Part shown: positions 54,323 through 63,630 of the stretch, one piece after another
Numbering within the stretch: the stretch's first letter is position 1
Layout of the letters: the number at the start of each line of letters is the position of its first letter
Assembly (NCBI GenBank): GCA_963838495.1
Contig: CAWIRC010000001.1
Coordinates: 2,542,001-2,606,000, forward strand
Direction: 5' to 3'
DNA length: 64,000 nucleotides
Source: JBEKIK01 sp963838495
Lineage (GTDB): Bacteria; Planctomycetota; Planctomycetia; Pirellulales; Thermoguttaceae
The notes under the pieces: model-generated
Told to the model about the DNA's origin: nothing
Databases searched by the model: none
Seen by the model: only the letters and a program-made list of their open reading frames with translations
Translations under genes and position numbers: made by a program

Positions 54323-56872
54323 TTGCCGGAAACCATATCGCCGGCGACAATCGATGCCATGTCATCCTATCCCGGCACTAATACCAATCACGCCCTCGAT
54401 CGTGCGGATGTCCCGCGCTACCGGCCCTTGGTGATCGTGCTGGCGGCGGCCTGCGCCGGAATCGCCGCCGATTATTATCGGCCGCTTAGTTTCCAGGCAT
54501 GGTTGACGGCCGGCTTGCTGTGGCTGGGCATTTGGCGTCTGCTGGCAAAACAAGGATATCACCGTGCAGCGGCAGGGCTGATTTTTTTGGCGGTTTTCTC
54601 GGCGGCAGGCGCGTGGCATCATTATCGCTGGAACCTGTTCGAGGAAAACGATTTGGGCAATTACACCGCGGCGAAAAAACAGCCCGTCGCCCTGGAGGCA
54701 ATCGTTTTGACCGCGCCCCGGCAAAGGCCTTTTTCCGAGTCCGGTCACATGCAATCGCTTTCCACCGAACCGGGTTATAGAATAGAGATTTCCGCGGCGG
54801 CGATCCGCAACTGCGATGAATGGGAACCGGTTTCCGGCCGGGCACTGCTTTTTGTCCAAGGCGACATGCCCGCGATCGAACCCGGCGACCGCATCCGCAT
54901 CTTTGGCGAGTTGTCCGCGCCCCAGCCGGCCCACAATCCGGGCGAATTCGATCGCGCCGCCTTTCTCCGCTCGCACAGGATCAGGGCTCAAGTCCAGTCG
55001 GAGACCGATTGCATCACGGTCGTTCAGCCCGGCAGCCCCTGGAATCTCCGCCGTCAGTTGGAAGTCGTACGTAATAGAGCCGGCGATCTTCTCCAGCAAT
55101 ATCTCGATCCTAAACAGGCCGAACTCGCCTCGGCAGTGCTTCTGGGCGAGCGGGAAGAGATCGATTCCCGGCGGAATGAATCTTTCATGGCCACCGGCAC
55201 GGTCCACATCCTGGCGATATCCGGCTTGCACGTGGGCATATTGGCCGGGGCGCTGCTGTGGATCATGCTGAAAGCTCCTATTCCGCGCGTCTGGGGCTTG
55301 AGCCTTGTCGCCTTGATCACCGGACTCTACGCCTTGATGGTTGACGTTCACCCGCCGGTGGTCCGGGCGACGGTACTGGTATTGATGATTTGTCTGTCGC
55401 TGTGTCTGAGGCGGCCGGCCTTGAGTTTCAATTCTTTGGCGGCGGCGGCATTGGTCGTGTTAATCATAAATCCATCCGACTTATTCAGCGTCGGTGCACA
55501 ACTTTCATTCCTTGCGGCGGCGGCAATAATGTGGTTCTGGCCGTATAGTTATGCAATATTCCCAACGCTCGATTCGAGAAATCATTTGCAAAAAATGGTG
55601 GTTGAACACCTAAATGCATTTTCAAAATCAATATGGCATTTGGCACATTATTTCTGGGAGCTGCTGTTTATCGGCGCCATGATCTGGATGATAACCCAAC
55701 CACTGGTCGCGGCCCGCTTCCACATGTTCTCGCTTATCGCATTGGTGTTGAATGCTTTGCTATGGATTCCCATCACCCTGGGATTGCTCGGCGGCTTTGT
55801 TTTTCTGTTTGTGGCGGCGATTATTCCGCCCCTGGCAGGTGCGGCGGCCTTTTGCTGCAACTGGATTCTTTGGCTCCTGGAAAAGACCATCGATCTTGCC
55901 GCCTCAGTGCCAGGTGGTCACTTCTGGGTTTCCGGTCCAAGCAACTGGTGGCTGGCTGGGTTTTACGGCGGGCTGGCCGTGTTGGTGGTTTTTCCCGGGA
56001 TTCGCCCGCGGCCCCGCTGGTGTTTCGCCCTGTTGGGCGCTTGGACCGCCTTGGGATTGACCGTTTCGTACATCCCGCGCGATTCCAACCGCTTGCGCTG
56101 CACCTTCCTTTCAGTCGGGCACGGCTCGGCCGCGGTGCTGGAACTCCCCTCGGGCCGAACGCTGCTCTACGATGCCGGCGAGTTCGGTTCTCCCGAGCGG
56201 GCGGCCAAGATTATCGCCGGTTATCTTTGGTCGCAGGGCATCACCCGCATCGACGCCGTTGTGATCTCACACCCGGACATCGACCATTACAACGCCCTGC
56301 CGGGTGTGCTGGAAAAATGCCGGGTAGGCGCGGTCTGCGTCTCGCCTGTGATGTTTGAAAAAAAGTCGTCCGCCTTAAAGGAGTTAAAATCGGCTCTGGA
56401 TGTCGCCCACGTGCCGGTGCGCGAAATCCACGCCGGCGATTGCCTTGAAGAAAGCCAAAATTGCCGCCTGGAAGTGCTGCATCCTTCGCAAAACGGGATT
56501 CCAGGCAACGACAATGCCAACAGCATCGTGGTTGCGGCGGAATATTTCGGGCACCGGATTATATTGCCGGGCGACTTGGAATCGGCGGGTCTGGATGAAC
56601 TTTTGGCCGGCGAGCCGCTTCATTGCGACGTACTTCTGGCCCCGCACCACGGCAGCCGGCAGAGCAACTCGCCCGGGCTGGCCGCCTGGTCCAGCCCCGC
56701 CTGGGTCGTTTTAAGCGGAGACGGGCGCTGGAGCCTGCCCGAAATCGACGCCACATACCAGGCGGTGGGCGGCCAAACAATTCACACCTTCATTGCCGGG
56801 GCCGTGCAAGTAACCATAGATAAGAGCGGAACCAAAGTCGAAACATTTTTGAAACAAGAAAAAGATAATTAA
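54323..56872 (+). CDS. comEC: ComEC/Rec2 DNA uptake channel protein
   Basis: Inner-membrane channel for uptake of single-stranded DNA in natural transformation. I chose the TTG at 54323 because GGGGGAGG stands just upstream; ATG 54359 is an alternative, and codons before 54323 overlap the divergent gene. About 849 residues: N-terminal hydrophobic helices and OB-like domain (GRALLFVQGDMPAIEPGDRIRIFGEL), Competence domain with FMATGTVHILAISGLHVGIL and VHPPVVRATVLVLMICL, and C-terminal metallo-beta-lactamase domain (LRCTFLSVGHGSAAVLELPSGRTLLYDAG, VISHPDIDHYNALPGVL, LLAPHHGSRQSNSPG). Intact despite its length. Confidence 0.92.
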   Translation: MPETISPATIDAMSSYPGTNTNHALDRADVPRYRPLVIVLAAACAGIAADYYRPLSFQAWLTAGLLWLGIWRLLAKQGYHRAAAGLIFLAVFSAAGAWHHYRWNLFEENDLGNYTAAKKQPVALEAIVLTAPRQRPFSESGHMQSLSTEPGYRIEISAAAIRNCDEWEPVSGRALLFVQGDMPAIEPGDRIRIFGELSAPQPAHNPGEFDRAAFLRSHRIRAQVQSETDCITVVQPGSPWNLRRQLEVVRNRAGDLLQQYLDPKQAELASAVLLGEREEIDSRRNESFMATGTVHILAISGLHVGILAGALLWIMLKAPIPRVWGLSLVALITGLYALMVDVHPPVVRATVLVLMICLSLCLRRPALSFNSLAAAALVVLIINPSDLFSVGAQLSFLAAAAIMWFWPYSYAIFPTLDSRNHLQKMVVEHLNAFSKSIWHLAHYFWELLFIGAMIWMITQPLVAARFHMFSLIALVLNALLWIPITLGLLGGFVFLFVAAIIPPLAGAAAFCCNWILWLLEKTIDLAASVPGGHFWVSGPSNWWLAGFYGGLAVLVVFPGIRPRPRWCFALLGAWTALGLTVSYIPRDSNRLRCTFLSVGHGSAAVLELPSGRTLLYDAGEFGSPERAAKIIAGYLWSQGITRIDAVVISHPDIDHYNALPGVLEKCRVGAVCVSPVMFEKKSSALKELKSALDVAHVPVREIHAGDCLEESQNCRLEVLHPSQNGIPGNDNANSIVVAAEYFGHRIILPGDLESAGLDELLAGEPLHCDVLLAPHHGSRQSNSPGLAAWSSPAWVVLSGDGRWSLPEIDATYQAVGGQTIHTFIAGAVQVTIDKSGTKVETFLKQEKDN

Positions 56873-56968
56873 GAGTGTTCTTTCCGCTTCCTTGTAGATA
56901 GGCACCCAGAGGGCACTTTAGGATCAGGACATGGGAAATGCCATTAAAAATATTTTTCTGCCATCGGC

Positions 56969-57018
56969 CCTCACCCTAACCCTCTCCGGGTACCGACCAA
57001 AGGTTGGTCGGGAGAGGG
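56969..57018. repeat. CCCTAACCCTCTCC / GGAGAGGG palindrome with GACCAA core
   Basis: CCCTCTCCGGGTACCGACCAA-A-GGTTGGTCGGGAGAGGG-type element after comEC. Same family as 11165-11240, 26447-26485 and 46725-46757. Short CATCCCTCA-like tandem units follow up to 57140. Confidence 0.7.
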
Positions 57019-57137
57019 AACAATGGAACTGCATCCCTCATCCCTTATCCTTAAAGCGCGCTCACCTTCGGTTCGCGGCTAAACGACCTTATCACTCATA
57101 ATTCATCCTTCATCATTTATCCTTCATCCCTCAGCCC

Positions 57138-58091
57138 TCATATCACCCAGTTAGGCTGATCGAATTGCTCGCCGCGCATCCGCAATTTGGGATTTTCCAT
57201 CATTACCGTGGTGTGCGGGGGTACAGAGGTGGTGAGCCAGACGCTGGAGCCGATAACCGAATGGTGCCCGATGACCGTTTTGCCGCCGAGTATTGTGGCG
57301 TTGGCGTAGATCACCACGCGGTCTTCGATGGTGGGATGGCGTTTTTGGCCGCGGACAAGGTTTCCCTCGGCGTCGGTGGCGAAACTAAGTGCGCCCAAGG
57401 TCACGCCTTGATAGAGTTTCACCCAGTCGCCGATGTCGGTGGTCTCGCCCACCACCACGCCGGTGCCGTGATCGATGAAAAAATACTTGCCGATATTTGC
57501 GCCGGGATGGATGTCGATGCCGGTCTTGCTGTGGGCCCATTCGGTCATCATCCGCGGGATCAAGGGCACTTTTAACTTGTGCAGGAGATGGGCGAGGCGG
57601 TAAACGGTGATGGCCTCCAGGCCGGGATAGCAAAAGATCACTTCGTCCAGCGATTTGCAGGCCGGATCGCCGGCGTAAGCGGCTTCCACGTCCAGGGCCA
57701 GGACCTTGCGCAGTTCGGGCAATTGCTCTAAAAAGACCACGGCCGTTGTCTGGCCAAGGGCCTCGAAATCCTTGCTTATTTGCGGATCGCACTGCGGGTT
57801 TTTCGCGGCTTCGTGCCTCAGGGCCCGGGCGATCTGCTGCGTGAGCGTGTCGTGCATGCGGTCGATCAATTCGCCCACGTGATATGTGACGTTGCCCAGG
57901 TGCAACCCGTCGCGGCGCCGATACCCGGGATATAAAATCTCTTTCAAATCCTCGGTCGCGGCTATGACGGTATCGTAATTGGGCAGCGGGCAGTGGCCCA
58001 GATGATGAATGCTGTTCACCTCGGCATAGGTGTTGACTATCCGTTCGGTCAACAGCGGCAGGTTTTCCTTTAAACGAACGTCGGTGGCCAT
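57138..58091 (-). CDS. cysE: Serine O-acetyltransferase
   Basis: 317-residue hexapeptide-repeat acyltransferase making O-acetylserine, the cysteine precursor. The long N-terminal helical domain (DLKEILYPGYRRRDGLHLGNVTYHVGELIDRMHDTL) is followed by the left-handed beta helix: EWAHSKTGIDIHPGANIGKYFFIDHGTGVVVGETTDIGDWVKLYQGVTLGALSF, where the catalytic His lies in FIDHGTG. The C-terminal part (HPTIEDRVVIYANATILGGKTVIGHHSVIGSSVWLT) completes the coil. The form with a long N-terminus is common in Bacteroidetes/Planctomycetes. Downstream of it, tandem repeats; no partner gene. Confidence 0.93.
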   Translation of the reverse strand: MATDVRLKENLPLLTERIVNTYAEVNSIHHLGHCPLPNYDTVIAATEDLKEILYPGYRRRDGLHLGNVTYHVGELIDRMHDTLTQQIARALRHEAAKNPQCDPQISKDFEALGQTTAVVFLEQLPELRKVLALDVEAAYAGDPACKSLDEVIFCYPGLEAITVYRLAHLLHKLKVPLIPRMMTEWAHSKTGIDIHPGANIGKYFFIDHGTGVVVGETTDIGDWVKLYQGVTLGALSFATDAEGNLVRGQKRHPTIEDRVVIYANATILGGKTVIGHHSVIGSSVWLTTSVPPHTTVMMENPKLRMRGEQFDQPNWVI

Positions 58092-58681
58092 GGGTTTAGT
58101 GGTTAGTGGATAGTAGTCAGTGGATAGTGGTTAATGTTTCCTCGTTCCCACGCTCCCGCGTGGGAACTGCGCAATATATATACAATTGTCGCATGAAATT
58201 CTTTTTATTCCCACACATAGGAACAAAGGAATAGTAAACAAGAATCGGCACTAGGCAAGAAAGAACTGGGCTGTCCGGTCTTAAGCCGGACAGCGACACG
58301 CGCAGCAGCGGTTAAAGCAATATATGGCGGCCAAGTGCATCATAGAACTCCGCAAACTCGTCCCGGACACTTTATATTATGCCCGAAAACCTATAAAATC
58401 AAGCTGCTTATTTAAATTATCGGCCCCTAACATGGGGCGGATTGAAGAATTCCCTATGAACCAATTACACGTGGCAATCCGGCGGCGGGGTTGGGATTTT
58501 TCCATTAGAAGGGAAAAAGTTAAAAAATTAAATCGACAATAGACGCTTGCGGATATTGGATTTAAACGGTTAAATTAACCAATTTGAAGGATGCCTACGT
58601 ATCGTTTCGCTATTTCATATCCCATATATCGCTTTGTCGCTTTCTCCCTTTTGCCCGCATTGAAGCGCGAGGAGATTATTT
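58092..58681. other. Divergent intergenic region with three repeat types
   Basis: 590 bases. Tandem TTAGTGG/TAGTCAGTGGATAGTGG units at about 58095-58135, GTTCCCACGC-TCCC-GCGTGGGAAC hairpin (58144-58167), and GCTGTCCGG/CCGGACAGC hairpin (58270-58294). A 72-codon frame at 58324-58542 has no motif or ribosome site and is not called. Confidence 0.5.
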
Positions 58682-61546
58682 ATGAAATCGTTGTTCTTTA
58701 AATCAACATTTTTATTTTTTGCCGCATATGCGTCTCTGGGTTTCGCCGGCGAATCTGGCGACGCGTCCATCCCCAAAATCCCTTTTGAAAAATACACTCT
58801 TCCAAACGGCCTGGATGTGATCCTTCATGAGGATCATTCCACGCCTATCGTCGGGGTGGATATCTGGTATCACGTGGGCTCGAAAAACGAGCAGCCGGGG
58901 CGCACGGCTTCGCGCATCTGTTCGAACACATGATGTTCGAGGGATCGAAGCATTTCGACAAGGATTACGATATACCCCTGCAAAAGGCCGGCGGAAGCCT
59001 GAACGGCTCGACCTCCGACGACCGCACCAATTATTGGGAGACCGTGCCCTCGAATTTCCTGGAGCTCGCCTTGTGGATGGAATCGGACCGGATGGCATTC
59101 CTGCTGCCGGCCCTGACGCAAGAGCGCCTGGATAATCAGCGTAGCGTGGTGAAAAACGAGCGGCGGCAGAGCTACGAGAATCGGCCTTACGGGCTGGTAA
59201 TGGAAACGATTCTCTCCGCCATGCTTCCGCCGGAGCATCCTTACAGTTGGCCCACCATCGGCTCAATGGCCGACATCGACGCCGCCTCGCCCGAGGACGT
59301 GGCCAACTTTTTTCGCCGTTACTATCATCCGGGCAACGCCAGCCTGTGCATAGCCGGCGATTTCGATCCGGCTGTTGCGAAAAAGCTGGTGGAAAAGTAT
59401 TTCGGCCCCATTCCGGCAGGTCCGAAGGTGAAAAAACTCAATCCCTGGATCCCCGAGCTTAAGGTGTCGAAGCGGATCCACATGACCGACCGAGTGGGCC
59501 TGGCTCGATTGTACACCAACTGGCTGACCGTGCCGCAGTTCGCCGACGACGACGCCGAATTGGAAGTTCTGGCCGACATATTGGCCGGCGGCAAGACCTC
59601 GCGGCTTTATCGGCGGATGGTCCGCGACGAACAAATCGCCCAGGATGTTTCGGCCTCGCAAACGTCCCAGGAAATCGGAGGAAAGTTCTCCATAATCGCC
59701 ACCGCTCAGCCCGGCAAGGAACTGGGCTCGCTGGAAGCAGTCATTAAGGAAGAATTGCGGCTAATCAAGGACAAACCGCCCAGCCAGGCCGAAATCGACC
59801 GGGCCGTGGCCCGCCGCGAAACTGGGATCGTGCATTCGCTTGAAGGTATAAACGGTTTTGGCGGCCGGGCCGACCGATTGAATATGTACAACGTATTGAC
59901 GGGCGATCCAGGTTATCTGGCCCAGGATTTCGCGCGGATTCGCAAGGTCGATCCGCAGGGCGTCCAGCGCGTGGCGAAAAAATACTTGACGCGGAATAAT
60001 GTCGTTTTGGAAGTCACCCCCGGCAAGGAGACGAAGATTGCCGACGATCCCAGGGCGCCCGCCGCCGAAAAGCGCGAGCAGTTGGCAAAATCCGTCAATG
60101 TAATGACCGTGCCCGAGCCGGCCGGTGTGCCCGAAGACAAGGACCGCGTCACGCTGCCCGGTCCCGGCCCCGAACCTGCCTTTAACCTTCCTCCCATCAA
60201 GCGCGAAAAACTCTCAAACGGCATGAATCTGATAGTCGTGGAGAACCACGAAACGCCGGCCGTAAGCCTGCATGTTACATTTCCATTCGGCAGGGCCGAC
60301 GACCCGCCCGATAAACTCGGCTTGGCAAACTTAACCGCCGCAGTCTGGGATGAAGGCACTGAAAGTCGCAGTTCCGAACAAATATCCGAGGAGCTGGCCG
60401 ACATAGCGCAAGCTTTTCCATAGGCGAGGATTCGGACGACACATCGGCGAGATTGTATGTGCTGAAACGCCATCTCGGCAAAGCCCTGGATATTTTCAGC
60501 GATGTCTTGTTGCATCCGGTTTTTCCGCAGGCCGAAATCGACCGCCAGCGGAATATCGCCCTGGGCCGGCTGAATCAAATCCGCAACGAACCGACGATAT
60601 TGGCGGCAATGGCTGTCGCCCAAACCGTTTACGGGTACGATCATCCTTACGGCAAGCCGGGTCAAGGTACAACGAGCAGCTTGAAATCCATAACCCGCAA
60701 AGACCTGCAAAAACTCCATCGCTCGCTGGCCCAGCCCGAGGGGGCTGCCGTAATCGTCGTGGGCGATACTTCGCTTGCGGAAATCAAGCCTGAGTTGGAA
60801 AAAGTATTTGGAAACTGGATATCATCGGAAAAAAACCTTGAAAAGGAGTTTACCCCGCCCGAAACCAAGCCGGCGGAAATCATTTTGATCGACAAGCCCG
60901 GGGCAGCGCAGTCGGTCGTATTCACGGCCTTGGTCGAACCGGTGCGAAAAACGCCCGATTACTTTCCGCTCCTTGTGATGAACACCACCCTGGGAGGCCC
61001 GTTCGCCAGCCGCTTGAATATGAACCTTCGCGAAGACAAGGGATACACGTACGGCGCAGGTTGCGCGCGGAATGGTATACCCGCGACCTGGGCACATTGC
61101 TGGCGTACGCCAACGTGCAGACGGCAGTTACCGCGCCGGCCCTCACGGAAATCGTGAAAGAGTTGGAAGACATAGCCGGCCGCAGACCGGTTGGCGGCGA
61201 CGAACTGGATTTCGGCAAGAAATACGTTACCCGCGGATTTCCCTCGAGATTCGAGACCTCCACGGCCATGGCCTCTCAACTGGAAGGCCTGGTGCGATTC
61301 CACCTGCCCGACGATTATCTCCAGACCTATTTGCCCAATGTCAACGCCGTCACTGGCGAGGATGTTCTTGCCGTCGCGAAAAAATACCTGAAAATCGACA
61401 ACCTTCTGGTGATCATTGTGGGCGACCGCGCGAAGATCGCGCCCCCTTTGCGAGAATTGCCGCTAGGAAAAACTTTTTATGTCATGAAATTCGACGACGA
61501 CTTCCGCCTTGTGCCGGCAAAACCCCTGGAAGAAAAATCGCATTAA
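58682..61546 (+). CDS. Two-domain M16 zinc peptidase, secreted (three frameshifts)
   Basis: Pitrilysin-family peptidase with both M16 halves in one chain, about 954 residues after repair. Signal peptide KSLFFKSTFLFFAAYASLGFA; start supported by GAGGAG. The first half has NGLDVILHEDHSTPIVGVDIWYHVGSKNE and the inverted zinc motif HLFEH (58914-58928 region) with NEQPGRTGFA before it, then NPA-like VVKNERRQSYENRPYG where the distal Glu lies. The second half repeats the fold (SNGMNLIVVENHETPAVSLHVTFPFG; LNMNLREDKGYTYGAG) without the zinc site, as usual. Missing bases near 58905 (G), 60408 (G) and 61065 shift the frame. Likely periplasmic peptide degradation. Confidence 0.88.
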
Positions 61547-61581
61547 AAAATGTTGGAACCAATCAAAAAAAGGAGCCGTTA

Positions 61582-61971
61582 ATGCAAGACGATCGGAAAT
61601 ATTCAGCCTATTCAAGCGATCTTGACCTTCTTCAGACTTTTATCCAGTTGCAGGATTATTTCATCGAATGCGGGTATGGTGAAGATACAGGCTGCTGCAA
61701 CAATATCGCCTACAAACTCAAGCTTAATGAATTTCGCGAACTGAATGCGGACAATTGTTCGGAATTTCTGCATGCGCTTGAACACTATCCTAATGCCGGC
61801 TCCATCGCCATACATTCCCACTGGAAAAGAGAGCCCGACGCCACATTCGTGCTCAACGTCGCCTTGCATCAAGGCGGAATTGAAATATCGGTCAAATCCG
61901 ACGATTTAAACACGATCGCCGAAGTGCACGACAAAACTAAGGAAGTCTTTGGGGCATACAATCCGGCGTAG
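61582..61971 (+). CDS. Hypothetical protein
   Basis: 129 residues, acidic, probably cytoplasmic, ATG at 61582 with a strong AAAGGAG site. Sequence (SSDLDLLQTFIQLQDYFIECGYGEDTGCCNNIAYKLKLNEFRELNADNCSEFLHALEHYPNAGSIAIHSHW...) shows no family I know. Two adjacent cysteines (GCCNN) and several histidines could bind metal. AT-richer than the peptidase before it. Confidence 0.65.
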   Translation: MQDDRKYSAYSSDLDLLQTFIQLQDYFIECGYGEDTGCCNNIAYKLKLNEFRELNADNCSEFLHALEHYPNAGSIAIHSHWKREPDATFVLNVALHQGGIEISVKSDDLNTIAEVHDKTKEVFGAYNPA

Positions 61972-61987
61972 AAGAGATTAACCGAGA

Positions 61988-62374
61988 TTAATCGAACTGC
62001 CGACCAGTTTGGTGTTCCCGGATTCGGCCGGGTTCCACGATCCACAATTTATGATGGATATTTTCTTGGGATAATGTGCGCAAAAGTGATAAAACGAGTT
62101 GGTGTAGCAATCTTCGCGAGACTTTGCCCGGGGGATTCAGAACGACTATTCCCGTGCTATTTTCGGGCGGATACATCAAGACATTACCGAAATCGTGATC
62201 GTTGGTGACTAAAACACGTCCTTCCGCAATTGCCATTCGAAGCAATTCAGGATCGTCGGCTCCACCCAATCCCTGTTCCCGCGCCATTAAACAATCGTGA
62301 CCATATTCCTGAAAAAGTGCTTTAATCGATGAACCGAGGTTTTCGTCGAGCTTGAACTTCATGTTATCCGTCAA
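61988..62374 (-). CDS. DUF5615 PIN-like protein (putative toxin)
   Basis: 128 residues. FKLDENLGSSIKALFQEYGHDCLMAREQGLGGADDPELLRMAIAEGRVLVTNDHDFGNV is the DUF5615 signature: a PIN-like ribonuclease fold with acidic residues Asp in LDEN, DDPEL and NDHDF forming the metal site. Always found with DUF433 partners and proposed to be a toxin. Starts in a four-base overlap with the DUF433 gene (TTG 62374; ATG 62362 possible). Confidence 0.88.
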   Translation of the reverse strand: MTDNMKFKLDENLGSSIKALFQEYGHDCLMAREQGLGGADDPELLRMAIAEGRVLVTNDHDFGNVLMYPPENSTGIVVLNPPGKVSRRLLHQLVLSLLRTLSQENIHHKLWIVEPGRIREHQTGRQFD

Positions 62375-62613
62375 TCCGCCATTTTGATAGGTATAAACCT
62401 TTCACGAGCAGCCTCGGCTCCATAAGCGATGCAGGCCTGAATATCCTCAATTGTCAGATGCGGATACTCCTCGAGTATATGTTCCGCCGTGCTTCCGGTA
62501 GCTAGAAAATCAAGGATCAACGAAACCCATATACGCGTGCCCTTGATACACGGTTTCCCATGACAAACAGTGGATTTAATGGAAATTCGATCGCGCCAAT
62601 CGGGTTCTTGCAT
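62371..62613 (-). CDS. DUF433 protein (putative antitoxin)
   Basis: 80 residues. ISIKSTVCHGKPCIKGTRIWVSLILDFLATGSTAEHILEEYPHLTIEDIQACIAYGAEAARER is the complete DUF433 domain, an HTH-like antitoxin candidate. GGAGTGG lies upstream of the ATG at 62613. Overlaps the DUF5615 gene by four bases, upstream of it, as in the common two-gene module. Confidence 0.92.
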   Translation of the reverse strand: MQEPDWRDRISIKSTVCHGKPCIKGTRIWVSLILDFLATGSTAEHILEEYPHLTIEDIQACIAYGAEAARERFIPIKMAD

Positions 62614-62691
62614 TATTATTCCACTCCTAAATATTTATATCTTGTGTAACAGTTTCTTACCTAACTCGCCTGCGAGCCAGGCAAACGCATC

Positions 62692-63184
62692 TTACCAAAG
62701 AAGAGTGCCGTTGACATAGCCTATCCTACCCCAATTCCAGCTTCCACCTTTGACACCCCCGCGTAGATACAAGAATTCTCCGACTTTATGGTTGTTCTTT
62801 TTTTTATCTGTTTGGATGAACGATTTCTTGAATCTTATAGGATCGGGAACTTTTTCTTCAACAAAAAGGGATTGTAGACACAATGCGATTGGGGGTCCAT
62901 TGATCCTCGGAGAATCCCCAAACATCACAAAGCCGATATAGGGAAACAGCTTTTTTATCATTCGGCATAAGGTCGATAAGGATACAATTCTCATCTGACG
63001 ATATTTGTAAGCATTTTAGAATATCGTTGATTGTAGCATGCCAACAAAAAGGACTTTTATTTTCCTTATTTTGGCTCATTACGTACTTCTTCAAAGGGCC
63101 ATCACCAGCAAGGCCGATTTTACGAACAAATGTGTATTGTCGCTCTCCAGGCTTCTCAACATATTTATATTGGATAAACGGCAT
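62692..63184 (-). CDS. Hypothetical protein, AT-rich (frameshifted)
   Basis: About 163 residues once an extra T in the T6 run at 62951-62956 is removed (LIDLMPNDKK - LFPYIGFVMFGDSPRINGPPIALCLQSLF...). Start 63184 with AGGA upstream. GC is clearly lower than the neighbourhood, and codon use differs, suggesting recent acquisition. No family recognised; the C-terminal GGVKGGSWNWGRIGYVNGTLLW is distinctive. Confidence 0.5.
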
Positions 63185-63275
63185 AAGAAGATTCCTAACA
63201 ACTGTTGAATTACTATACTCTATTATATACTTCCTCGGTGTTTCTGCCAGATTGATTCCTTTCTTTAAAGAAAAA

Positions 63276-63542
63276 CTACGGTTTCCCCAGTTCGTACATG
63301 CCGCTGCCCACGCGCTTGATTTTGCCCTGCCGGGCGAGTTCGTCCCAGACGGCTTGCGGGTACTGGTCGGGCGGGGTGATTGCCACGATGCCCGACTCCC
63401 GGCCGGAGCTCATCGGGCCCACGCCGATCCGCGATTGGTCGTCGAGTTGCGTGAGTTTCAAGCGCTTTTTGAAGGCCTTTAGCGCGGCTTTGAGTTCCTG
63501 CGGGCTGGGGCCTTGCGGTTGTGGTACATCGGTTGAAGACAT
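63276..63542 (-). CDS. Conserved hypothetical protein
   Basis: 88 residues. Start at ATG 63542 with GGGAGG upstream; in-frame codons to 63584 have no ribosome site. Sequence SPQELKAALKAFKKRLKLTQLDDQSRIGVGPMSSGRESGIVAITPPDQYPQAVWDELARQGKIKRVGSGMYEL reads like a small winged-helix-type fold; from memory similar proteins are common in planctomycetes. It follows the EF-G gene by 88 bases on the same strand. Confidence 0.7.
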   Translation of the reverse strand: MSSTDVPQPQGPSPQELKAALKAFKKRLKLTQLDDQSRIGVGPMSSGRESGIVAITPPDQYPQAVWDELARQGKIKRVGSGMYELGKP

Positions 63543-63630
63543 TACATCCTCCCGCGAAACCGCAAGCGGTTTCATCAGATTCATTCAGCATTCATTATTC
63601 AACATTCATCATTTCCAGGAAAAAATCCGG

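Noticed and set aside
54362..55351. 329-codon open frame on the minus strand within comEC
   Set aside because: Antisense shadow of a high-GC gene; no motif or ribosome site, while comEC in the other frame has all family motifs.
58324..58542. 72-codon open frame upstream of the M16 peptidase
   Set aside because: No ribosome site, no homology recognised, amino-acid composition like random translation.
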